A stretch of DNA of 64,000 nt. Source: Lautropia sp. (GTDB lineage: Bacteria; Pseudomonadota; Gammaproteobacteria; Burkholderiales; Burkholderiaceae_E). The stretch's first letter is position 1; every line of letters starts with the position of its first letter. The stretch is taken from positions 41,220 through 105,219 of the forward strand of contig JAUMUG010000009.1 in the NCBI GenBank assembly GCA_030530775.1. The letters are read 5' to 3'. Made by a program: the position numbers and the translations under genes. Shown here piece after piece: positions 25,489 through 34,908 of the stretch. The notes under the pieces are model-generated. The model was not told the DNA's origin. It saw nothing but the letters and a program-made list of their open reading frames with translations, and ran no database searches.

Positions 25489-27834
25489 ATGACACATACC
25501 TCATGCCCCATACCCCGGCGCCGTCTGCCGATATTGCTGGCCATCCTGCTGTCCAGCCCACTGGCACTGGCTCGGACCATAGACGGCACCAGCATCCATG
25601 CCCCCTCCCCCGATGGCAACACGCTCGATGGCACTGTGATGAACGGAACCCTGACGGACGACGCCGACGCTCACACACGGGCAGATGCGAAAGCCGACGA
25701 ACAAGCCGGTACCCCGGACGACACGCGACCCAGGGCGCAGGCCGGCACACCAACCAGTGCACCGGCCGAAACCCGGCTCAATACCCGGGGCAGTGCAGAA
25801 GCCCTCGCCGATGAAAGCGATACGCTGGCAGCGGTTCACATCACAGCCATCCGCTCGGATGGTTTCAAGCCGCTCACCGTCAAGGCCGGTTCCTTCCGCG
25901 GCGCCAGCGTGATGGATGTGCCTTCCACCATCAATGTCGTCACACAGGAAGTGCTGGAGCAGCAGGCCACCGGCGGACTGTACGACGCCGTGCGCAACAC
26001 CGCCGGTGTCACCCGCCAGCAGAATGGCGGCGACACCTGGGATCAACTGGTGATTCGCGGCATACCGGTCGAGAACCGCACCAACTATCGCCTGAACGGC
26101 TCGATGTCGATCGTCAACATGGCTCAGGTGCCGATGGAAAACAAAGAACGCGTCGAAGTGCTCAAGGGCGCCTCGGCGCTCTATTACGGCTTCACCGCCC
26201 CCTCGGGTATCGTCAACTACGTGACCAAGCGCGCCACGCTCACGCCAATCAGTTCGATGGGCCTCAAAATCGATGACCAGGGCAGCGCGATCGTATACAC
26301 CGATATCGGCCGTACCTTCGGTGAGCAACGGCAATATGGCCTGCGCCTGAATGCCGCTGGCGGTCGGATCGGCAATTATCTGGATGGAACCGGAGACGGC
26401 AACCGGGGCTTCGTGTCGGCGGCTTTCGACTGGCGTGTCACCAACCGTCTGGTGGTGTCGATCGATGCCGACTATGATCGCCGGCGCACGGTCGAACAAG
26501 CCGGCATCGCACTGCCCGGTGCGGTCGATGGCATCATCACCCTACCACACGCCGTCGATCCCAAGAAACTGATCGGCCCAGACTGGGCTGTGTTCCGCAC
26601 CGAAAGCAACAATGTCCAGCTGCGTACCGACTATGCGCTCACGGACACCTGGACGCTGACGCTGGAAGCCGGCCGCGCCCAGGTCGAACGTGATCGAACC
26701 CTGCCGATTTTCCGCTTCAACGATGCCGCCGGCATGATTTCGGGCGATGGCAATATCCGCGGCAATATTCAGCATGGCGACAACATCACCAATCTGCTGC
26801 GTACCGAGCTGACAGGTATCGTCGAGACAGGCCCTCTGACCCACGACCTGACCCTGGGCATCGCCCGCGCCAACAAGACACAGGATCCGATCTATCAGCA
26901 GGTCTATACCGTGGCCTCACAGAACCTGTACAACCCCGTGCCGATCACCAACGCACGCATCAACGCGCGGCCCACCTCGCCCACCACAGAGGCCCTGGAA
27001 ACCACCGACACCGGCACCTATGTCATCGATCGCATCGAGTTCTCGCCGCAATGGCAGCTGATCGGCGGCCTGCGCTACAGCAAATACCGACTCGATCAAG
27101 GCAATGATCATTACCGTGCCAGCAAGACCACACCGATGGCTGCCGTCATCTACAAGCCGCGCAACGATCTGTCGGTCTATGCCTCCTATGCCAAGGGACT
27201 GGAAGAAGGCGAAACCGCGCCGAGCGGCAGCGACAACGTCGGTCAGCGTCTGCAACCCGGCGTCAGCGATCAGTTCGAGCTGGGCACGCGGATGGAACTG
27301 GGCAACGGAACCCAGCTGTCGGCTGCCAGCTTCGACATCGACCGTCCGGGCTACTACACCGATACCAGCAATATTTTCACGGCCGACGGCAAGCAGCGCT
27401 ATCGGGGCCTGGAACTCTCGTTGCAAGGTCGGCTGACCCGCCAGCTTGCCTGGCAGGCCTCGGCGGCCCTGCTCGACCCCGAGTTCCGCAGCGTCGGGGA
27501 CGAGTACAACGGCAAACTGCCGGAGAACGCCGCCAAACGCACCGGCAGCCTGTTCCTGTCCTACGCGCTGGATGCCGTGCCGGGCCTGTCCTTCAATGGT
27601 GGAGCTTATTTCACCGGCCGTCGCCCGGTCGATGATCTGAACCAGGCCTGGCTCGGTGGCGTCACCCTCTACAGTCTTGGTGCCCGGTACCGCAGTGCGA
27701 TACTCGGCAAGCAAACGATTCTGCAGCTCAACATCGACAACGTGGCAGACAAGCGGTACTGGGCCGGCGCCGGCACCCGTCTGTCTGCCGGTGCCCCGCG
27801 CACCATCAAGGCAGGCATCCGCATCGACTTCTGA
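25489..27834 (+). CDS. TonB-dependent siderophore receptor
   Basis: 781 aa. The signal peptide (RRRLPILLAILLSSPLALA) is cleaved near residue 28. A low-complexity linker of about 80 residues, rich in Asp, Thr and Ala, follows, with no STN signalling domain. The plug domain begins at AVHITAIRSDG near 115 and includes VPSTINVVTQEVLEQQ, RNTAGVTRQQNGGDTWDQL, IRGIPVENRTNYRLNG and ERVEVLKGASALYYG. The beta-barrel ends in the aromatic residue required for outer-membrane insertion (IKAGIRIDF). It resembles FhuA/FpvA-like ferric-siderophore receptors. No siderophore synthesis or ABC importer is adjacent, so it probably takes up foreign siderophores. A Fur-like box lies upstream. Confidence 0.9.
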   Translation: MTHTSCPIPRRRLPILLAILLSSPLALARTIDGTSIHAPSPDGNTLDGTVMNGTLTDDADAHTRADAKADEQAGTPDDTRPRAQAGTPTSAPAETRLNTRGSAEALADESDTLAAVHITAIRSDGFKPLTVKAGSFRGASVMDVPSTINVVTQEVLEQQATGGLYDAVRNTAGVTRQQNGGDTWDQLVIRGIPVENRTNYRLNGSMSIVNMAQVPMENKERVEVLKGASALYYGFTAPSGIVNYVTKRATLTPISSMGLKIDDQGSAIVYTDIGRTFGEQRQYGLRLNAAGGRIGNYLDGTGDGNRGFVSAAFDWRVTNRLVVSIDADYDRRRTVEQAGIALPGAVDGIITLPHAVDPKKLIGPDWAVFRTESNNVQLRTDYALTDTWTLTLEAGRAQVERDRTLPIFRFNDAAGMISGDGNIRGNIQHGDNITNLLRTELTGIVETGPLTHDLTLGIARANKTQDPIYQQVYTVASQNLYNPVPITNARINARPTSPTTEALETTDTGTYVIDRIEFSPQWQLIGGLRYSKYRLDQGNDHYRASKTTPMAAVIYKPRNDLSVYASYAKGLEEGETAPSGSDNVGQRLQPGVSDQFELGTRMELGNGTQLSAASFDIDRPGYYTDTSNIFTADGKQRYRGLELSLQGRLTRQLAWQASAALLDPEFRSVGDEYNGKLPENAAKRTGSLFLSYALDAVPGLSFNGGAYFTGRRPVDDLNQAWLGGVTLYSLGARYRSAILGKQTILQLNIDNVADKRYWAGAGTRLSAGAPRTIKAGIRIDF

Positions 27835-28075
27835 TCGGTCACGGCCCACATCGGTCTTTCTGCCCAAGCATCTGCCCGGCCCCCATTGGTTCGTGGCTGA
27901 CGCCAGCGTGACCCGTCGGATCCGGTTCAGTTCGACGGGCTGCAGCGCCCGCAGGCTGACACCTTTCCTTGCCCGCCCCGTGCCAGGCAGATTCCGGGTG
28001 GTTTGACGGCATCACCATGTTCGTGCTGTCGGCTCTGGCGCTGCAGTTCCATACCGACCGAGTACACTCGAGGCC

Positions 28076-28753
28076 ATGTTCATTCAACGAAAACACCTGA
28101 TCACCGATCCGGATGAGGTATTTGCACTGATCGAACGGTATCCGCTGGGGTCCTGGGTCAACCGGACTTCAGAAGGTGGTTTGACGGCAAACCATATTCC
28201 TTTCTTTCTGGACCGGGAACGCGGGCCGCACGGCACGTTGATGGCGCACGTGGCGCGGGGCAATCCGGTCTGGAAACAGCTGGCCGACGGTCTGCCATCG
28301 GTCGTGATGTTCCGTGGCGTGGACGCCTACATCACGCCAGCCTGGTATGCGAGCCACACCACCCATGGCAAGGCAGTGCCCACCTGGAATTACGAGGCAG
28401 TGAATGCCCACGGCGTCGCGCATACCGTACATGATCGCGACTGGCTGCTGATGATGTTGCGCCGGATGACCGAAGTACGAGAAGCAGTGAACCCGAAACC
28501 ATGGCGGATGGAAGATGCCCCTGCCGATTACATCGACAAGCTGCTGCGCGCGATCGTCGGCATCGAAATCCCGATCGAGCGCCTGGAAGCCAAACGCAAG
28601 GCCAGTCAGGGCGAGGACATGGCCGACCGGCTGGGCACGATCGAGGGCCTTCGGCAACTGGACACCCGGAACGCCCGGCAAATGGCCGACACGATTGCCA
28701 AGGCGATCGAATCGGATCGCCCACCTCCGAAGTATCGGCGCTACGGTCGATAA
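28076..28753 (+). CDS. PaiB-like FMN-binding protein
   Basis: 225 aa. The whole chain reads as the PaiB/FMN-binding negative regulator family: MFIQRKHLITDPDEVFALIE, then ANHIPFFLDRERGPHGTLMAHVARGNPVW, the AYITPAWYASHTTHGKAVPTWNYEAV core, and the C-terminal IVGIEIPIERLEAKRKASQ. Members have a split-barrel flavin fold. Bacillus PaiB affects sporulation and protease genes, but in proteobacteria the role is not established, and a flavin-dependent or heme-related activity is possible. It is monocistronic and convergent with the betaine-type ABC genes. Confidence 0.85.
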   Translation: MFIQRKHLITDPDEVFALIERYPLGSWVNRTSEGGLTANHIPFFLDRERGPHGTLMAHVARGNPVWKQLADGLPSVVMFRGVDAYITPAWYASHTTHGKAVPTWNYEAVNAHGVAHTVHDRDWLLMMLRRMTEVREAVNPKPWRMEDAPADYIDKLLRAIVGIEIPIERLEAKRKASQGEDMADRLGTIEGLRQLDTRNARQMADTIAKAIESDRPPPKYRRYGR

Positions 28754-28875
28754 CCTCAGATGTCCATCGGCCTCCAGTCACGCCCCTTTGTGAAGCGTCA
28801 TGCATCATCGGCGCCACCACCAGACGGTCGCGGACGACCCCCGGGGTGTTTCCCGACGCAGCCCGGCTGCCCGCA

Positions 28876-29688
28876 TCAGCGCAATCTGGCCGCCTGCATG
28901 AATTCGGCCACGTAATCGTTGGCAGGGTCGTGCAACAGATCTTCGGGCGTTCCCGTCTGCACCAGTTCACCGGCATTCAGGATGGCGATACGGTTGCCCA
29001 TTTTGAGCGCTTCATCGATATCGTGCGTAATGAAAACGATGGTCTTGCCCAGACGCTGCTGCAGATTCAGCACCACGTCCTGCAATTTGATGCGGATCAG
29101 CGGATCGAGCGCCGAAAAAGCCTCATCCATCAGAATGATGTCGGTATCGGCTGTCAGTGCCCGCGCGAGCCCCACCCGCTGACGCATACCGCCCGACAGC
29201 TGATCGGGATGGCTGCCGGCCTGATCGGCCAGCCCCATTTCCTGCAGCCAGTGCATGCCCCGTTCCTGTTGCTCCCGTTCGGTCACACCCTGCACACGCA
29301 GTCCATAGCAAGTGTTCTGCAATACCGTCATGTGCGGCTGCAGACCGAAATGCTGGAACACCATACTGACACGTTCGCGCCGGAAGCGCCGCAGTTCGGC
29401 TTCGGTCAAGGCAGTCACATTGGTCTCGCAAGCCCAGACCTGCCCACAGCTGGGCTCGATCAAGCGATTGATATGACGAACCAGCGTGGATTTACCCGAA
29501 CCGGAAAGACCGATGATACTGAATACACCGCCCTCGGATATGTCGAGCGTGATCTTGCGCAACCCCACCCGACAGCCGGTCCGGTTGAAGATCTCGTCAC
29601 TGGGCAGTCCATCATTCAGCATTTGCAAAGCGGCTTTGGTGTGACTGCCATAGATTTTGCTGACGTTCCTGAATGCAATGACACTCAT
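28876..29688 (-). CDS. Glycine betaine/choline-type ABC transporter ATP-binding protein
   Basis: 270 aa, ProV/ChoV/OpuAA-like. The N-terminus includes the family-specific GLPSDEIFNRTGCRVGLRKI insertion ahead of Walker A GLSGSGKSTLVRHINRL (residues about 60-76). The Q-loop is MVFQHFGLQPHMTV, the signature LSGGMRQRVGLARAL, Walker B IILMDEAFSALDP and the H-loop THDIDEAL. E. coli ProV continues with two CBS domains to about 400 aa. Here the protein ends just after the ATPase, so CBS ionic-strength sensing is absent. The ATG overlaps the stop of the fused binding-protein/permease gene by 4 bp. Confidence 0.88.
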   Translation of the reverse strand: MSVIAFRNVSKIYGSHTKAALQMLNDGLPSDEIFNRTGCRVGLRKITLDISEGGVFSIIGLSGSGKSTLVRHINRLIEPSCGQVWACETNVTALTEAELRRFRRERVSMVFQHFGLQPHMTVLQNTCYGLRVQGVTEREQQERGMHWLQEMGLADQAGSHPDQLSGGMRQRVGLARALTADTDIILMDEAFSALDPLIRIKLQDVVLNLQQRLGKTIVFITHDIDEALKMGNRIAILNAGELVQTGTPEDLLHDPANDYVAEFMQAARLR

Positions 29689-31559
29689 ACCGGCTTTTTC
29701 CCGCTACGGCGGCCATAGGCCTGGGTGATACGATCGATGACGATCGCCAGAATGACGATGGCGGCACCGGCCTGCGCTCCCTGGCCGATATCGAGAGTCT
29801 GAATGGCCTGCAGCACACTCTCTCCCAGACCGCGCGCGCCGATCATCGAGGCCACCACCACCATACCCAGCGACATCATCACAGCCTGATTGATGCCGGC
29901 CATGATACTGGGCCGCGCCTGCGGCAACAGCACCCAGCGCAGCAACTGCCAGCGGGTACTGCCGAAGGATTCGGCCGATTCGACCAGTCGGGGATCGACC
30001 TGCCGGATGCCCAGTGCCGTGAGCCGAATCAACGGCGCGATCGCGTACACCACGGTGGCAAACAGGGCCGGCACCTTGCCGATGCCAAACAGCATCAGCA
30101 CCGGAATCAGATAAACGAAGCTCGGCATGGTCTGGATGATGTCGAGCACCGGCATGAATAGGCGATGCAGCCGCTCGCTGCGCGACATCAGAATGCCCAG
30201 TGGCAGGCCAAGTGCAATCACGAAAAGCGATGAGGCCAGCAGCAATGCCAGAGTCTGCATCAAAGCGCCCCACAGCCCCAGGGCACCGATCAGGTAGAAA
30301 CCGGCGACACAGGCCAGCGCCACCCGGAGCCTGCGTGTGGCATGCCAGGCGACGGCTCCCAGCAGCACCAGCAACAGCCAAGCCGGCACTGCCATCAGCA
30401 CACGCTCCAGCGGCAGCAGAAAACAGTCCAACGTCGCCTGACTGATCACCCGAAAGCGGTCGCCGTACCTGCGCACCGTTTTCGCCAGCCCACGGTTCAG
30501 CATTTCCGCCACCGACCATTCTGGAAAGAAGCCACGGACCAGCCCGCTTTCTTTACCACCGAACTTGCCCTGCAGACGCTCACGCGCCTCATCCGATACC
30601 CATGCGCCCCAGATGTCGGGATGCCGACGCATGAACAGTGCCGCCTGCGCAGGCCCGCTGCGCCGGCTCTCGTTCATGTCGAGAATCATCCGGTTGAGCA
30701 GATCCGGCTCGAACTGCAGTTTCTGCATCACGTCGATCAGGCCGGGATGGTCCCGTTTGAAGGTCGCGGACACCGCGATCGCCAACTTCGAAACCGGAAA
30801 ACCCGACACGCAGTCACTGCGCCTGTCGCCCTGCAGCAGCTTCGACCAGCACTTGGCGTCATAAGGAGGGAACTCGATGGGCACCATCCGGTACTTGGCC
30901 ATCAGCCCCGACGGCTGCCAGTAGTAGAAAAGCAGCGGCTTTTTCTGCTCGAAGGCCGAGGCGACCTCGGCATCGAGTGCAGCCCCGGTGCCCGGATGCA
31001 CATTGCCGTAATGACGGGCAAGCCCGGTGTTTTCGAGCAGCCGGGTATTGAAAACTTCGCAGGCCCAGCCGGCCGGACAGTTCAGTAAACGGGCCTTGCC
31101 CGGCTGCTCGGGGTTGGGAAACAGATGCGCAAAACGCGGCAGATCGTCGAGCGTGCGCAGACCGGGATGGGCCTCGCGCACATAATCGGGCACGTACCAG
31201 CCCTGCACCGCCCCACCCTTCAGGGTGTCCCCAACGATATCGGCCCTGCCCTGGTGCACTGCTTTTTCCAGGGCTTCCGACCGGCCCACCCACTGCTCAC
31301 CGATGATCTGGATATCGTCCTGCAGCAATGCCGCCTCGAGCGTGGCGGCCGAACCGGGCACCACTTCTGTCCGACAGCCATAGCCATCGCGCAGGATGAT
31401 CTCGACTACCGCCGTCGTGATCTGACCACTTTCCCAGTCGAGCCCGGCCAGTCTGATCGGCCGCCGTGCATCACATGAAGCGGCCATGGCCGGCAGCAGT
31501 TCGAGCAACAGCACCAGGCCGGCTACGAGTTGCAGGCACCGGGACATCTTCAATTTCAT
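29685..31559 (-). CDS. Fused substrate-binding protein and permease, betaine/choline-type ABC transporter
   Basis: 624 aa. A signal peptide (LQLVAGLVLLLELLPAMAASC) precedes an OpuAC/ProX-like periplasmic domain (about 30-310). That domain has LAGLDWESGQITTAVVEIIL, VPGSAATLEAALLQDDIQI, and Trp/Tyr-rich pocket text (GWYVPDYV, LLFYYWQPSGLMAKYRMVPI). After a spacer, six or so helices begin near residue 385. They form a ProW-like permease with the EAA-type loop (ESFGSTRWQLLRWVLLPQAR, then PSIMAGINQAVMMSLGMVVVASMIGARGLG). In the better-known OpuA fusions the binding domain is at the C-terminus; here it is N-terminal. With the ATPase gene this is a complete importer. The ligand is probably a quaternary amine. 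Confidence 0.85.
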   Translation of the reverse strand: MKLKMSRCLQLVAGLVLLLELLPAMAASCDARRPIRLAGLDWESGQITTAVVEIILRDGYGCRTEVVPGSAATLEAALLQDDIQIIGEQWVGRSEALEKAVHQGRADIVGDTLKGGAVQGWYVPDYVREAHPGLRTLDDLPRFAHLFPNPEQPGKARLLNCPAGWACEVFNTRLLENTGLARHYGNVHPGTGAALDAEVASAFEQKKPLLFYYWQPSGLMAKYRMVPIEFPPYDAKCWSKLLQGDRRSDCVSGFPVSKLAIAVSATFKRDHPGLIDVMQKLQFEPDLLNRMILDMNESRRSGPAQAALFMRRHPDIWGAWVSDEARERLQGKFGGKESGLVRGFFPEWSVAEMLNRGLAKTVRRYGDRFRVISQATLDCFLLPLERVLMAVPAWLLLVLLGAVAWHATRRLRVALACVAGFYLIGALGLWGALMQTLALLLASSLFVIALGLPLGILMSRSERLHRLFMPVLDIIQTMPSFVYLIPVLMLFGIGKVPALFATVVYAIAPLIRLTALGIRQVDPRLVESAESFGSTRWQLLRWVLLPQARPSIMAGINQAVMMSLGMVVVASMIGARGLGESVLQAIQTLDIGQGAQAGAAIVILAIVIDRITQAYGRRSGKKPV

Positions 31560-31642
31560 GCGGACTCCATCGGCATGGGCACGGATGTAACGATACCACC
31601 CCGCTGGACATCACTTCCGGCCGCTTCACAGCAATGACGATT

Positions 31643-31657
31643 TGAACAGATTGTTCA
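31643..31657. promoter_or_regulatory. Perfect palindrome upstream of the fused ABC importer
   Basis: TGAACA-GAT-TGTTCA, a 6-3-6 perfect dyad, lies 84 bp upstream of the importer start on the minus strand, in an AT-richer patch between nrdJ and the importer. The size and place fit an operator for a dimeric regulator, whose identity is unknown. Confidence 0.45.
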
Positions 31658-31774
31658 CCAAAATGCAGTCATTGCCATCGGCACCAACAGCCGTGTCATC
31701 GTCGACATGATCGGCCCACAAAGACCCGTACCGGCAAACTTGCCACGCCGATGCCTCCGATACCGCCGGATCGA

Positions 31775-34267
31775 TCAACCGCAGCTGCCGATCATGCCGC
31801 ACTGGGTGCAATAGTCGCAGCCGTCCTTGCGGATCATCGCATGGGCACCGCACTCACCGCATTTCTTGCCAGCCATTACCCCCGGGCTCAACGAACCGGA
31901 TGTCACGACCGGTTCGGGATCGACGCGCGGCAGATCCTCCGGCTCGAACAACGATGCCTGCACGGATTCCTGACGCTTGGCGATCAGGTTTTGAACCGCA
32001 TAGGCGATGGCGGCCACTTCACTGTCGTGCCAACGGGGTACATGGGTGCCATCGGCCTTTTCATAGGTACCCAGCCGCACCGGCCCCCGGTCCCAGCTGA
32101 CCTTGCGCATATCCGACAGCGCACGATCCAGAAAGCCCCCGCGTGCCGCCAGGCTCAGCATCCGCATCGTAGCGGTGATCCACTGCTGCGATTCACCGCT
32201 CTGGCCCACCGGCATGAAGAACTCGATCGCACGCTCGACCTGACCATTGCCATCGGCAGCCGGCAACGGCAGGAAGGAGACGATCAGATACAGTCGCTGT
32301 TGACCCTCGTGCGTCCAGTACTCGATCTTCTCGGCCACGGCTTCCAGCGCACCTTTCGGGCGACGCTCGATCACCATGCGCATCGGATCGTATTCGACCT
32401 GCGGAACCGCCACCGGAGCCGGTGCCGGCTTCTGCGCTTCTTCCTTCCTGGCCGATTCGGTTTCGAGTACGGCGCCCAGAATCAAATTCGGCCGATAGGT
32501 GGCCAGCCCCTTCAGGCGAGCCTTCCAGGCTTTGGCGTAGAGATCCTTGAAATCCTCGTAAGGATAATCGGCCGGCACGTTGACGGTCTTGGAAATCGAG
32601 GTGTCGACGAAAGGCTGTACCGCTTCCATCATCGCCACGTGTTCTTCGGCCGTCATCGCCAACGCGTTGACGAAGTATTCCGGCAGATCGTTCACGTCAC
32701 CGCCCTGCGCTTTGTACAGGCGCCAGGCGTAGTCTTCGACCTGATATTCTCTGCGCGAACCATCTGCTTCACGCTTCTTGCGGGTATAAGTCCACGAGAA
32801 CGGCGGCTCGATACCGTTGCTGGCGTTGTCGGCAAAAGCCAAGCTGACGGTGCCGGTCGGTGCGATCGACAGCAGATGGCTGTTGCGGATACCGTATTTG
32901 CGGATATCGGCCTTGATGTCGTCCGGCAGACGGCTGACAAAGGTTCCTTCGCCGTTCCTCGCCTTGGCCAGATACTTGGCGGCGTCGAATTTCGGGAAGG
33001 CGCCCTTTTCCCTGGCCAGCTCGACCGAGGCACGATAGGCGGCGTTGCGCATCGTCTCGGCAATGCGGGCAGCCATGTCACGGCCATCGGCGCGGTCGTA
33101 GCGCAGCTTCAGCATGGCCAGCGTGTTGCCAAGTCCGGTAAAGCCGACACCGATGCGGCGCTTGGCCGCGCTTTCTTCCCGCTGCTTGTCCAGCGGCCAG
33201 AAGGTCACGTCCAGCACATTGTCCAGCGCACGCACCTGCACCGCCACCACTTTCTCGAAAGCCTCGAAATCGAAGCTCGGCTCACCGCCCTGCCCGAAGG
33301 CATGGCGTACGAAGCGGGTCAGGATGATCGGGCCCAGATCGCAGCAACCATAAGGCGGCAGCGGCTGCTCACCACAGGGGTTGGTGGCCTCGATGGTCTC
33401 GATGTAGTTCAGGTTGTTGTCGCGACGGATCGCGTCCAGGAACAGAATGCCCGGCTCGGCAAAGTCGTAGGCCGATTTCATGATCGTGTCCCACAGCTCG
33501 CGAGCGCGCACGCACTTGTAGACCCATTTGCCGTCGTCACGCTGCCATGCCCCGGCGGCCATCACATGCTTGCCGGGTCGGGCCTTGTGCACCAGATGCC
33601 ACTCACCGTCGCTCTCCAGCGCCTTCATGAACTCGTCGGTGACGCCGACCGAGACGTTGAAATTGTTCCAACGACCGGGCGTGCGCTTGGCGGTGATGAA
33701 GTCCAGCACATCGGGGTGATCTATGCGCAGAACACCCATCTGGGCGCCACGCCGGCTGCCGGCACTCTCGACGGTGGCACAGCTCTGATCGAAGACGTTG
33801 ATGTAACTGCAGGGGCCGGACGCGATCGAGGCAGTGCCCTTGACCTCGGCGCCATTGGGGCGGATGCGTGAGAAGTCGTAGCCGACACCACCACCACGGC
33901 GCATGGTTTCGGCCGCTTCACGCAAGGCTTCGTAGATGCCGGGATAGCCGTCATCATCCATACCCTGGATGCAGTCACCGACCGGCTGCACGAAACAGTT
34001 GATCAGCGTGGCCTGGATGTCGGTGCCGGCCGCGCTCATGATCCGGCCGGCACCGATCGCACCCGCCTTCAGGTTGTCGAGGAAACGGGCCTCCCATTCG
34101 GCCCGCAGCTCGGGCTTTTCGACCGAAGCCAACGCACGCGCCACACGGGCGAACAGATCGGCTTCGCTGCTTTCACCCGCCTTCAGGTATTTCTCGGCCA
34201 GCACATCATGGCTGATGGGCTGAACGGCAAGTTCCATCGCGCTGGTGGGGAGGACATCACGTTTCAT
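31775..34267 (-). CDS. nrdJ: Adenosylcobalamin-dependent (class II) ribonucleotide reductase
   Basis: 830 aa. It reduces ribonucleotides to deoxyribonucleotides using a cobalamin-derived thiyl radical and needs no oxygen. Landmarks are SAAGTDIQATLINCFVQPVGD, MRRGGGVGYDFSRIRP and the catalytic-loop NPCGEQPLPPYGCCDLG (Asn-x-Cys-x-Glu radical site). APTGTVSLAFADNASNGIEP then forms the specificity and barrel region. The last 30 residues form a cysteine-rich tail (KCGECGAHAMIRKDGCDYCTQCG) with CxxC pairs that can bind zinc or relay electrons. It lacks an obvious N-terminal ATP-cone. No B12-riboswitch consensus was seen upstream. The gene is monocistronic. Confidence 0.9.
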   Translation of the reverse strand: MKRDVLPTSAMELAVQPISHDVLAEKYLKAGESSEADLFARVARALASVEKPELRAEWEARFLDNLKAGAIGAGRIMSAAGTDIQATLINCFVQPVGDCIQGMDDDGYPGIYEALREAAETMRRGGGVGYDFSRIRPNGAEVKGTASIASGPCSYINVFDQSCATVESAGSRRGAQMGVLRIDHPDVLDFITAKRTPGRWNNFNVSVGVTDEFMKALESDGEWHLVHKARPGKHVMAAGAWQRDDGKWVYKCVRARELWDTIMKSAYDFAEPGILFLDAIRRDNNLNYIETIEATNPCGEQPLPPYGCCDLGPIILTRFVRHAFGQGGEPSFDFEAFEKVVAVQVRALDNVLDVTFWPLDKQREESAAKRRIGVGFTGLGNTLAMLKLRYDRADGRDMAARIAETMRNAAYRASVELAREKGAFPKFDAAKYLAKARNGEGTFVSRLPDDIKADIRKYGIRNSHLLSIAPTGTVSLAFADNASNGIEPPFSWTYTRKKREADGSRREYQVEDYAWRLYKAQGGDVNDLPEYFVNALAMTAEEHVAMMEAVQPFVDTSISKTVNVPADYPYEDFKDLYAKAWKARLKGLATYRPNLILGAVLETESARKEEAQKPAPAPVAVPQVEYDPMRMVIERRPKGALEAVAEKIEYWTHEGQQRLYLIVSFLPLPAADGNGQVERAIEFFMPVGQSGESQQWITATMRMLSLAARGGFLDRALSDMRKVSWDRGPVRLGTYEKADGTHVPRWHDSEVAAIAYAVQNLIAKRQESVQASLFEPEDLPRVDPEPVVTSGSLSPGVMAGKKCGECGAHAMIRKDGCDYCTQCGMIGSCG

Positions 34268-34908
34268 AGGGCTTCAAGATTCCAAAGCAAAGACAACGGC
34301 GACCAAGGGTGCAGACCCTTGGGCAGGAGCAGAAAAAATCGGGCCGCCCGGCCGACCGTCACGCCGCCGCAAGAGGAGAAAAGATCGTGCAGACGGCCGG
34401 AACACAGTCCGGCGCTCCGCCCGTACATGCAGGCCACTGCCCACCAGAACGGCACATCCAGTGCCATGGAACAGACAGCGACACTATCAAGCGGGTTATG
34501 CGGGGGTGATTGTAAGGCCGGATCCGGCCGAGGACGCATGTTTCTATTTGCAAAAACATCAGGCTGTAGCGCGCCAACCCCGCCGTGCCCGTTGCAATCC
34601 GTGGGGTTTTGGACGCACCGCAGGCGGCCGTCCGACGAAATCCCAGTCGACAAGCCGGACGGCAGGCAGCGCCCTGCCGGGCGGTGCCATGAGGGGGCGT
34701 ATGGTAGCGGAAACCCAACGTCGGCTGAAAGCTGCAAAAGCCCCGCGGTACCGAGAGGTCTTTCTTCGACACGGCTTACCACCGGATGGCAAAACGACGA
34801 TAATCCCATCCCGATACCCGCCACCTTCCAATTGTCCACGACCCAGTGTGGCGCCGTGGTCATCGGAACACGGGTATCTTCAACTCTGCGACCAAACACC
34901 ATCCCAGC
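34268..34908. other. Divergent intergenic region between nrdJ and the nitroreductase gene
   Basis: 641 bp with no convincing gene. It contains a perfect 14-bp palindrome GGCCGGATCCGGCC (34516-34529) directly beside a minus-strand TACAAT (34514-34509), a possible -10 for nrdJ with a long leader. One half-site resembling an NrdR box (ACACTATC near 34481) is present without a partner. Confidence 0.4.

Noticed and set aside
24921..25634. Minus-strand 237-codon frame across the TonB receptor start
   Set aside because: It covers the Fur-like promoter and the receptor signal peptide, and its product is Arg/Ser/Gly-rich without homology.
34268..34908. Cobalamin riboswitch expected upstream of nrdJ
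   Set aside because: The B12-box word GCCACTG occurs only on the plus strand (near 34433), the wrong orientation for nrdJ, and the other conserved blocks are not recognisable.
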